48,599 nucleotides of DNA from an uncultured Bacilli bacterium. GTDB taxonomy: Bacteria > Bacillota_I > Bacilli_A > RF39 > UBA660. Each line of letters opens with the position of its first letter. The first letter of the stretch is position 1. A model generated the notes under the pieces. The model saw only the letters and a program-made list of their open reading frames with translations. It was not told the DNA's origin and did not search any database. Below are positions 8,117 through 15,146 of the stretch, piece after piece. The position numbers were made by a program, and so were the translations under genes. The stretch is from contig CAKOJI010000005.1 in assembly GCA_934089255.1 (NCBI GenBank), positions 1-48,599 on the forward strand, given 5' to 3'.

Positions 8117-8476
8117 TTATTTTTTATTTTTAAAATCAAATGATAATTCTTCTATATCTTCTATTTCTGTATTATTTAGTATACCTATAGGTGTAATTGT
8201 AAATTTTTCATCATATTCTATTTTTATTGTATTTTGTATATCTGTATGTGTAGTTATCACTTTTTCTAACAAATTTATTGTATTGTGTATTTTATTTTCA
8301 ATATTATTTATATTTGTAATTATTGCTTTTTTAACTTCTAAAAAATTAAATTCATTATTATCCTCTAGCTCATATTCATTTATTGATGATTCTACGTCTA
8401 AAACTTTATCTTTCAAATTATTTAAATCTGTTTCTATTAATGATATTGCTTCACAATCCAAAATAAATTTTTGCAC
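8117..8476 (-). CDS. Small KFILDCEA-domain protein, T7SS cargo partner
   Basis: A 119-residue helical protein of no named family that I recognise. It opens QKFILDCEAI, has a ~75-residue helical body with many Ile and Asn, and closes with TTHTDIQNTIKIEYDE. The same opening and closing motifs form the N-terminal domain of the LysM-SleB protein at 5328, so this is a free-standing version of that domain. It starts with GTG overlapping the TAG stop of the NlpC/P60 gene (TAGTG), which implies translational coupling and probably a 1:1 complex. I infer that it is a targeting partner or chaperone for the NlpC/P60 cargo. An immunity role is less likely, because the same domain is fused to a hydrolase elsewhere in this locus. 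Confidence 0.75.
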   Translation of the reverse strand: MQKFILDCEAISLIETDLNNLKDKVLDVESSINEYELEDNNEFNFLEVKKAIITNINNIENKIHNTINLLEKVITTHTDIQNTIKIEYDEKFTITPIGILNNTEIEDIEELSFDFKNKK

Positions 8477-9471
8477 TATTTTTCATACCAATCTTCAAGG
8501 CTAAATGCTTTATAAGCATCGTCGCCATAGCTTTTGTAATTTTTTTTAGATAATACTATACCTGATTTAGTTGCTTTTGCTTCTGCTACTATAAATTCTT
8601 CTTTTTCTTTGTTATTTTCTACGACAACTACAACATGACCACTATTTCCTTTGTTTCGAATTAATAAATCTCCTGGTTCTGCATCACTAAATTTTTCTTG
8701 TTTATTACTTAATCTGCTCTCTAATGTCCTTGTATCAGTTACGGCAAATTTTCTAGTTGACCCTTCATTCACTATGTAACTTGCAAAACTACTACAATCT
8801 ACTCCGTTTAAAATGTCATCTGTACTCAAAACATCTTTATTATGTCCACCACCAAATACATATGATAACTTATAATTTTTATCAGCTGCTAATTTTATAT
8901 ACGCTAGAGCAATATTAACAGATTTTTCACGTCCTTTATAATTATCTTCTATTTCTTTTATGAAATTATTTATATAATTTTCTTCATAGAACTCTTTTAA
9001 ATTCTTTTTTCCTAGAATTGGCAAACCGTTTAGGCTTTCTAATAATTCATTTGCGTTTATATTACATATATTACTTGCTATTTTTTTATTTATTATATCA
9101 TCTATAAGTTGTTGTATTTGATTTTTTAAATTGTTTAAATTATTATTCTTCTCATTTAAAATATTAGTATATGCAAGTTTTGTTACATCAAGTTCTGTTT
9201 CATTTATCAATTTATTATAATTGACTATTTGTTTTTTTGTATCTTCATATGTCATATATAAATCACAAATATTAGATAAATCTTCATATTGTTGAAGTAC
9301 TGGCCCTTCATATTCGTTTATAAATTCTAATGCCACTTTATATGCATTATCCCTAGATAAGCCGCTCCATATATTTAAATTATTGTCATTTATATTTTCT
9401 AAATTATTTTTATAATTATCAAATATTTTTTTTATAGTTTCTTTGTCATTTGTAATAATTGATTTTTTCAT
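8476..9471 (-). CDS. T7SS cargo: WxGxSRDNAY helical domain with NlpC/P60 hydrolase
   Basis: A 331-residue protein. Residues 1-135 form a helical WXG-like domain with W35-S-G-L-S-R-D-N-A-Y and a long helix pair. The domain is shared with the CHAP protein at 6333. Residues ~190-331 look like an NlpC/P60 cysteine peptidase: a Y-x-F-GGG segment near 204-209, C226 in GVDCSSFASY, a PGDLLIR turn, H279 in SGHVVVVVE and E297 in VAEAKA. It should cleave peptidoglycan stem peptides. No signal peptide is present. The gene follows the small protein at 9474 by two bases and shares its stop with the GTG start of the partner gene downstream. Export by EssC is inferred from domain layout and position. Confidence 0.85.
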   Translation of the reverse strand: MKKSIITNDKETIKKIFDNYKNNLENINDNNLNIWSGLSRDNAYKVALEFINEYEGPVLQQYEDLSNICDLYMTYEDTKKQIVNYNKLINETELDVTKLAYTNILNEKNNNLNNLKNQIQQLIDDIINKKIASNICNINANELLESLNGLPILGKKNLKEFYEENYINNFIKEIEDNYKGREKSVNIALAYIKLAADKNYKLSYVFGGGHNKDVLSTDDILNGVDCSSFASYIVNEGSTRKFAVTDTRTLESRLSNKQEKFSDAEPGDLLIRNKGNSGHVVVVVENNKEKEEFIVAEAKATKSGIVLSKKNYKSYGDDAYKAFSLEDWYEK

Positions 9472-9473
9472 GG

Positions 9474-9782
9474 TTAAAATACACCTCTAATATTGTTTGA
9501 AACATTTTTATCGGTATTTTTATAATTATCACCTACCAATTCAAATAAATTTGCTGTTCTTCTAAAACTTTCTATCGTTATTGGTATGTTTTTTTTTGTT
9601 TTTTCACGCCATTTGCTTATTAAATCTTCTGAAATAGGTCCAATAAACCAATTATTTTGGACTAGTTTATTTATCTCCCAATCACTATCAGATAAAATTG
9701 TGGCGATATTTTCTGCTGCTTTTTCATTAATTGATTTTCCCTTGATAAAAATTTCATAATCATTAAAAAAGAATTTTGACAT
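9474..9782 (-). CDS. Small WXG100-like T7SS protein with YxxxD motif
   Basis: A 102-residue helical protein between the first WXG100 gene and the NlpC/P60 cargo. The central turn is NNWFIGPISED (W45), which is not a strict WxG. The C-terminal region contains Y-K-N-T-D, matching the YxxxD/E type VII secretion signal, and then TDKNVSNNI, similar to the tail of the WXG-like protein at 7417. A strong AGGAGG precedes the ATG. I read it as a divergent WXG100 or Lap-type partner that helps target the following NlpC/P60 protein. The family assignment depends on size, turn tryptophan, signal motif and context. Confidence 0.7.
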   Translation of the reverse strand: MSKFFFNDYEIFIKGKSINEKAAENIATILSDSDWEINKLVQNNWFIGPISEDLISKWREKTKKNIPITIESFRRTANLFELVGDNYKNTDKNVSNNIRGVF

Positions 9783-9794
9783 ATTTATTTCCTC

Positions 9795-10082
9795 CTATAT
9801 TTTTAAACTAGCTAATGAATTTTCTGCTTCTTCAATTTTCTGACTAGTAGATCTTAAGAATTCACTAGTTTGTTTAATATAATTTTTAGTAACTTCTATT
9901 TTTTCCATTTGATTGTTAATTTTTTCTACAGCAGCGTTTTTAGCATCTCCACTCCACTGTGATAAAGCATCACTAGAATCTTTATAGTAATTATTTAGTG
10001 CAGTTTCTAATTCATCATATTTGCTATTTAAATTATTTATTGTCTTTTGTATTCCATCAAAATCACATATATATTTGCCCAT
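9795..10082 (-). CDS. WXG100 family T7SS protein
   Basis: A 95-residue protein with two amphipathic helices around W43-S-G in ALSQWSGDAKNAA, the ESAT-6/WXG100 signature. It lacks a clear YxxxD/E tail, so the neighbour at 9474, which has one, may supply the export signal in a heterodimer. It is the first gene of the T7SS cluster, behind a TTGATA-17-TAAAAT promoter. The ribosome site (GTAGGG) is weak compared with the other WXG genes. Confidence 0.85.
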   Translation of the reverse strand: MGKYICDFDGIQKTINNLNSKYDELETALNNYYKDSSDALSQWSGDAKNAAVEKINNQMEKIEVTKNYIKQTSEFLRSTSQKIEEAENSLASLKI

Positions 10083-10105
10083 TTTAAACCCTACTTTCCA
10101 TTTTT

Positions 10106-10134
10106 ATTTTACTATTATTAAATTGTTTTATCAA
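10106..10134 (-). promoter_or_regulatory. Promoter of the first T7SS cargo operon
   Basis: On the minus strand TTGATA (10134-10129), 17 bases, TAAAAT (10111-10106), about 24 bases before the WXG100 ATG. It is divergent from the flavoprotein promoter at 10162-10190. Confidence 0.65.
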
Positions 10135-10161
10135 CAAATTATATATTTAACTTTACACTTT

Positions 10162-10190
10162 TTGAATATATATTGAATTTAAGTTAATAA
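10162..10190 (+). promoter_or_regulatory. Promoter of the flavoprotein gene
   Basis: TTGAAT (10162-10167), 17 bases, TAATAA (10185-10190), followed by AAAGGAG and the ATG at 10214. The -10 box is weaker than its neighbours. Confidence 0.45.
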
Positions 10191-10213
10191 TAATATTAAA
10201 GGAGATTAGATTT

Positions 10214-10753
10214 ATGTTAATAATTGTAGGTTCAAGAAGAAATGGTAATTCTTTAAAACTAGCTAATATAATTAAAGAAGAACTTGGAAAAGAAAGAATT
10301 AGTACTAATATAATTATCCCAGGAAATCAAAAGATTCATATTTGTACTGGATGTATGGATTGTGATAAAGATGGAGTATGTGACTTTACTGATGATATGA
10401 AGTCAAATATTGATTTAATTAAAAATGAAGATACTCTTTTATTTATTACACCTACTCGTTGGAATATTTTAAGTGGAGACTTGAAAATTTTTATAGATAG
10501 ATTAAATCCTTTATATTCTAGATGTAGTTTAAGGGGTAAAAAAATGATTAGTGTTTCAATTGGTTCTAAGGATGATAGTTTGTATAGCACTGAAGCCGCT
10601 TTAACATCTTTAAATAGTTTTGCTGAATCAGCTGGAATGTCTGTTATATTAGAAATGAAATTTCATAATTGTTTAAAAAGTGATGATATTTTATCTCACC
10701 AATATGAGATAGATGAATTCATAAATTCTATAAAAGAAAAAATAAAGTGTTAG
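10214..10753 (+). CDS. Iron-sulfur flavoprotein / NAD(P)H-dependent FMN reductase family
   Basis: A 179-residue flavodoxin-fold protein. GSRRNGNSLKLA near residues 6-17 is the FMN phosphate-binding loop of the NADPH-dependent FMN reductase family. C44, C47, C50 and C56 form the CX2CX2CX5C cluster motif of iron-sulfur flavoproteins (Isf), which carry FMN and a 4Fe-4S cluster and act in electron transfer in anaerobes. A PTRWNILSGDLKIFIDR segment follows, as in the family. AAAGGAG lies before the ATG. The gene is alone on its strand, divergent from the T7SS operon, and its last codons overlap those of the convergent HAD-GtrA gene by 4 bases. The physiological partner cannot be told from the sequence. 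Confidence 0.85.
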   Translation: MLIIVGSRRNGNSLKLANIIKEELGKERISTNIIIPGNQKIHICTGCMDCDKDGVCDFTDDMKSNIDLIKNEDTLLFITPTRWNILSGDLKIFIDRLNPLYSRCSLRGKKMISVSIGSKDDSLYSTEAALTSLNSFAESAGMSVILEMKFHNCLKSDDILSHQYEIDEFINSIKEKIKC

Positions 10754-11778
10754 GCTTTATTTTTAAATACAAATAATTTGCTTATAATATAGTTTCCAAT
10801 AATAACAAAAACTTGAGAAATTATTTTTCCTATCTTATCATTTATATGTAACGTACTTACTAATATAAACATAGTAAGCATATCTAATAATAAAGTTGAT
10901 ATTCTTGATGCAACAAAGTTCGTTGCTTCTTTTTTTATGTTTTTCTCTTTACTTTTAAATACATAGATTCTATTAGTTACGTATGCAAATGCTACTGATA
11001 TTATCCAAGATATTATATTTGCACATTGTAGTTCAAAATTGTTTGAGGGATCTAAAAATGTTTTTACACAAATATAATATACTATTAAACTTACTAGCGT
11101 TGTAAGCCCGCCTACAATTAGATAATTCCATATTTCTTCGTTTTTATGATAAATACTCCAACCCCAATTCCAAAATTTTTTAATAATGTTGGGTTTCTTT
11201 TTTTTATACTCATTATAGTCAATAATATTATTCTTTTTTACTACATAAGATTTTTTTGCTACATTTAATAATGGTCCATCTGCTACTATATCATCTGAAT
11301 ACATTTCATATATAATATCATTAGGATATTTAGTTTCTATTAATCTAACTTTCTCTGAACCGTGACAATTTATTCCATGATATTTTCCTGTAGTTTTATC
11401 TATGGGAGATGCAAATAAATCTAATATATTAAATTTTTCTTTAATTGGAATAAGTAAGAATTCTGGGCTTGCAGATGCAATAATGTCATTTTTGTGAGTT
11501 TTTTTGTCTTTAAAAAATGGTTTTATTTTATAGTTATGTGTTTCCAAAAATTCTTCTATTATAATATCTATATTCTTAAATTTATTTAGTGGACTGAAAA
11601 ATACTTCTTTCATTTTTTCTTTATTAATTAATTTCATCTTATACTTTAATAAATATATAAACATTTTTGGTAACATAAATAGTATTGTTTTATCTTTTTT
11701 TATTAAAAATTTTATAAAATCTATTGAAGAATCTCCATCATATATTGTTCCATCAAAATCATAAACTGTTAATTTCAT
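10750..11778 (-). CDS. HAD phosphatase fused to GtrA membrane domain
   Basis: A 342-residue fusion. Residues 1-190 are a HAD family IB phosphatase: nucleophile D7-F-D9-G-T, ASASPEF near 101-107 as motif II, and SDDIVADGPLL near 161-171 as the acidic motif. Residues ~215-342 are a GtrA domain with four predicted membrane helices, including NYLIVGGLTTLVS and SWIISVAFAYVTNR. GtrA proteins are thought to flip polyprenyl-phosphate sugars. HAD domains are known next to or fused with UbiA-type phosphoribosyltransferases, where they may remove the 5-phosphate from lipid-linked phosphoribose. A UbiA gene of that type is at 33285, so I infer a role in making and flipping a lipid-linked pentose. AAAGGAG precedes the ATG, and a TATAAT box lies upstream. 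Confidence 0.85.
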   Translation of the reverse strand: MKLTVYDFDGTIYDGDSSIDFIKFLIKKDKTILFMLPKMFIYLLKYKMKLINKEKMKEVFFSPLNKFKNIDIIIEEFLETHNYKIKPFFKDKKTHKNDIIASASPEFLLIPIKEKFNILDLFASPIDKTTGKYHGINCHGSEKVRLIETKYPNDIIYEMYSDDIVADGPLLNVAKKSYVVKKNNIIDYNEYKKKKPNIIKKFWNWGWSIYHKNEEIWNYLIVGGLTTLVSLIVYYICVKTFLDPSNNFELQCANIISWIISVAFAYVTNRIYVFKSKEKNIKKEATNFVASRISTLLLDMLTMFILVSTLHINDKIGKIISQVFVIIGNYIISKLFVFKNKA

Positions 11779-11801
11779 TTTATCTTATTCTCCTTTGTGA
11801 T

Positions 11802-11830
11802 ATTATAACACGTATAATGTAGATAAGTAA
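11802..11830 (-). promoter_or_regulatory. Candidate promoter of HAD-GtrA
   Basis: On the minus strand a perfect TATAAT (11807-11802) stands 17 bases from a weak TTACTT -35 (11830-11825), about 24 bases before the ATG. Confidence 0.45.
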
Positions 11831-11887
11831 ATTTAACTTTTTTATTATAAAGTATTTACCATTAATAATAATTAAAGATATATTTAA

Positions 11888-11924
11888 TTTAAAAATGTTG
11901 ATAAATTCTTACTTATCAACATTT
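11888..11924 (-). terminator. Terminator overlapping the stop of the triple-fusion gene
   Basis: A 12-bp perfect stem (11913-11924 with 11893-11904) with an 8-base loop, followed on the minus strand by TTTTT. The upstream arm lies inside the last codons (Asn-Val-Asp-Lys-stop) of the 11909 gene. It ends the long surface-polymer transcript. Confidence 0.7.
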
Positions 11925-14900
11925 CTATATATTTTTTCTTTAAATATTACTATTAAGAAACGTATGTTATGTTTTATAAATCTTATTAATCTTTTAGGTT
12001 CACTAGTAATTCTATATAACCATTCTAAATTAAATTTTATAAATATTCTTGGTGCACGTTTTTTTGAACCACTTAGTACGTCAAATGAGCCACCTACTCC
12101 AATCATTATTCCTTTTTTTATATCATTTATATGATTATATATTAATTTTTCTTGTAATGGGATTCCTAATGCAATCATTATTATGTCTGGTTCTAGTAAT
12201 TTTATGTAGTTCATTACATTATCTTTATCTTTAATATATCCGTTAGTTGCACCTACTAGATTTATATTTGGATATTTAGTTTCTATAACTTTTGTTAATT
12301 TATTCAATACTTCTTCGCTAGCACCAAATAGATAAACTTTATATTTATTATCATCTGCTAATTTTAGTAAATGTTCTGCAATATCTATTCCACTTATTCT
12401 TTCTTTTACATTTTTTCCTAAAAAGTTTGCTGTTTTTACAATGCTTATTCCATCAGGTACTATTAGATTATTTTTATCATATAACATATCGTTTATAGAT
12501 TTATTAATCTTACTTAACATATATGTTTCTGGGTTTGCTGTTATTATGAATTGTTTTTCTCCTTTTTTTAATTTATTTTCAATTAGTTTGTAACAGTCTT
12601 TTTTAGAACCAGTATATAAGTTAGTGTACATATTACTTTTTCTAATATCTTTAAAGAAGTTTATATTATCTTGTTTTATTTTATCATAGCTATAAATTTT
12701 GGCTATAGATAAAGATTTTTTTTGGTATTCTTTTCTTAATTCTATACTGTTTATTAGTTTATTTATAGCTTTTGTCATTTCTGATTCGTCTCTATTACTT
12801 ATTAAGATACCGGATTCATCTTTTAGTATTTCTTTTGCTCCAAGTGCAGAGTCGTATGCTACAATTGGTAGTCCATGACTTGCTGCTTCTATAAGTACTA
12901 AGCCAAATGATTCTTCTAAAGATGTCATAACATATATAGATGCGTCTTTATATAAATCATTTAATTCTTTTGGAGTTTTAAATCCTAATAGATTAATATT
13001 GTCTAAATTTAAATCTTTTATTAATTTTAATAAGTTAGAGTATTCTGGCCCATCTCCTACAATATTCAATGTCCAATCTTTATCTACGTTAACAAATAAT
13101 TTAATTAAATCATCATAACCTTTTACTTTATCTAATCTTCCTACTGTTATTATATTTTTATTTTTTAGATTACTTATTTTATTATTTGTTTCTATAGGCA
13201 TATTGTTAGTTATAATTTTATAAGAATAATCATTAAATATGTCTTTATAATAACTAGTTAAGTATTTGCTACTAGGCATTAAGTAATCTATACTTTTTAG
13301 TATTTTGTATAATCTATTTAAATATTTAGTATTGTTGTTATGATATATGTGTTCTTCTGCTATTTTTATATTGTAATACTCATTATTTTTTAATAAGTTT
13401 TCTGTAAAATCAACTCTAGTAGATATTATTATTTCACTATTACAATTAATTATTGATTTAGTTAAAACATTTCTTTTTAGATTTAGTATGTATAAACTTT
13501 TAAATCCTTCTTTTAAAGTTTTAAATATTTTTTTATTTTTTAAAGAATCAATAAATTCTTTTTTATTAGGTTTTATGTTAGTAGTTAAATATTTTACTTT
13601 AACTTTGTCATTTAAATCAAATTGTGGTTTATCATTTAATTTATATAATGATATTATTTCAACGTTATATAGTTCTGATAAAATATTTGCTTTCATACAA
13701 ATGTTTTTTTCAACTCCACCATAGTTTAAATGAAGTGCATAAATTGTTACTTTGTTTTTTTCTATGTTTTGTGTTTTTTTATTTATTAAATTTAACTCAT
13801 TAAGTGCTAGTATAAAATATAGTGTTATATATATACTTACAGCTGGAGCCATTAACGTATGTCCACTTATACAAGATACTGCAAAAGTCATTCCTATCAT
13901 TAAGAAATAGTATGTATTTTCTATTGTTATCTTTCTTGATTTAATCAAATGATATAAGTAGTATATTAATGGCATCAATATTATAACTAGTGCTATAAGC
14001 CCCGAATGAAAATATATATCTAATGGATCTATTTCTATAAGTTTATTTATTGCAAATGAATGTATCTTTTTATTATTTGTGTATCCTATTCCAAAAAGTA
14101 ATGTATTTATGTTGTAATTATTATCATATATTTTATATGTTACTTTGAAATAAATATCTCTATCACTCAGAAGTGATTTACCATAATTGTTATAGAATTT
14201 CATTAAGGTAGATTCTTCTTTTTCTTTTACTTCTATTCTTGATATTTCTTCTTTTATTAGTCTACGTTCTTGTAATCTTTTTTCTTCTATTTCTTTATCA
14301 ATTCTTATTAGTTCTTTATCTTGAATTTGTTCTATACCAAGTGTTATTTTCATATTTTCTAATGAATGAGAATTCATAAATATTGATAAAGTAATTAATA
14401 GTATGAAAAATGTATATGTAATTAGTTTAAAGTTTGTTTTTTTATTTTTTCTATAAAATAAACTTAATATAAATATTATTATTGTATCTATAAGTATTCC
14501 TATCATTGAAGCTTTAGTTCCTATTGTAGATATTATAAATACTAGTAAAATTGGTACTAAAATATAATATATTTTTTTTCTTTTTAAAAGTATATAACTA
14601 AAAGGAAATATAAGTATTAAAATAATTGATATTTCGTTACCTGAATAGAACCATCCTGAACTTCCTAATAAACTACTATAATATGTTTTAAAATTAGTAT
14701 TTGTAATTAGTGGAATAAATAATAATAATCCATAAGTTATTACATTTAGTAATAGTATTTTTGTTAATTCGTTTTTACTAAATTTTTTGTCATCAAAATA
14801 ACATAGTAAACAAGGAAGTAGTATTGGAAAATATAATAATTTAAACATATACATTATTTCTTCATACAATGTTATTGGTGTTAAGTATTTTATTTTGGTT

Positions 14901-15133
14901 AAGAAATATAATATGATGTATAAAAATATTATACTTATATATATTAAACTTTTTTTCTTGTGTTTACTATAACTTTTTATTACTAAGTAGTATAACATTA
15001 TTAGTAAAAAAATACTTTTAACAACTATTCCTAAACTTATTGTAGTTATATTAAATCTTGTTATAAGTGATGTAATTAAATCAATTATTGGTAATAGTGT
15101 TAAGAATATATACATACTTTTTTTGTTATTCAT
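11909..15133 (-). CDS. Triple fusion: O-antigen-ligase-like, GT4, TagA/WecG (GT26)
   Basis: About 1074 residues with three enzyme-like parts. The first ~440 residues hold about ten membrane helices and resemble O-antigen ligase/polymerase proteins, close to the neighbouring protein at 17734. The next ~380 residues are a GT4 glycosyltransferase (NYGGVEK donor loop, VGRLDKVKGYDDL, SLEESFGLVLIEAASHGLP). The last ~235 residues are a complete TagA/WecG/CpsF domain: TANPETYMLSK, PDGISIVKTANFLG, ERISGIDIAEHLL, ALGIPLQEKL and FNLEWLYR. TagA adds ManNAc to the TagO product in wall teichoic acid linkage-unit synthesis. I chose the ATG at 15133 because GCGGTGGAA lies before it. An ATG at 15163 in the same frame would overlap the upstream gene. 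It is the last gene of the operon. Such a triple fusion is unfamiliar to me. Confidence 0.85.
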   Translation of the reverse strand: MNNKKSMYIFLTLLPIIDLITSLITRFNITTISLGIVVKSIFLLIMLYYLVIKSYSKHKKKSLIYISIIFLYIILYFLTKIKYLTPITLYEEIMYMFKLLYFPILLPCLLCYFDDKKFSKNELTKILLLNVITYGLLLFIPLITNTNFKTYYSSLLGSSGWFYSGNEISIILILIFPFSYILLKRKKIYYILVPILLVFIISTIGTKASMIGILIDTIIIFILSLFYRKNKKTNFKLITYTFFILLITLSIFMNSHSLENMKITLGIEQIQDKELIRIDKEIEEKRLQERRLIKEEISRIEVKEKEESTLMKFYNNYGKSLLSDRDIYFKVTYKIYDNNYNINTLLFGIGYTNNKKIHSFAINKLIEIDPLDIYFHSGLIALVIILMPLIYYLYHLIKSRKITIENTYYFLMIGMTFAVSCISGHTLMAPAVSIYITLYFILALNELNLINKKTQNIEKNKVTIYALHLNYGGVEKNICMKANILSELYNVEIISLYKLNDKPQFDLNDKVKVKYLTTNIKPNKKEFIDSLKNKKIFKTLKEGFKSLYILNLKRNVLTKSIINCNSEIIISTRVDFTENLLKNNEYYNIKIAEEHIYHNNNTKYLNRLYKILKSIDYLMPSSKYLTSYYKDIFNDYSYKIITNNMPIETNNKISNLKNKNIITVGRLDKVKGYDDLIKLFVNVDKDWTLNIVGDGPEYSNLLKLIKDLNLDNINLLGFKTPKELNDLYKDASIYVMTSLEESFGLVLIEAASHGLPIVAYDSALGAKEILKDESGILISNRDESEMTKAINKLINSIELRKEYQKKSLSIAKIYSYDKIKQDNINFFKDIRKSNMYTNLYTGSKKDCYKLIENKLKKGEKQFIITANPETYMLSKINKSINDMLYDKNNLIVPDGISIVKTANFLGKNVKERISGIDIAEHLLKLADDNKYKVYLFGASEEVLNKLTKVIETKYPNINLVGATNGYIKDKDNVMNYIKLLEPDIIMIALGIPLQEKLIYNHINDIKKGIMIGVGGSFDVLSGSKKRAPRIFIKFNLEWLYRITSEPKRLIRFIKHNIRFLIVIFKEKIYRNVDK

Positions 15134-15146
15134 ATTTCCACCGCTT

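Noticed and set aside
5328..9471. Cargo genes as prophage endolysins
   Set aside because: No holin, tail or other phage gene is near, and the N-terminal helical domains and WXG100 neighbours point to type VII export.
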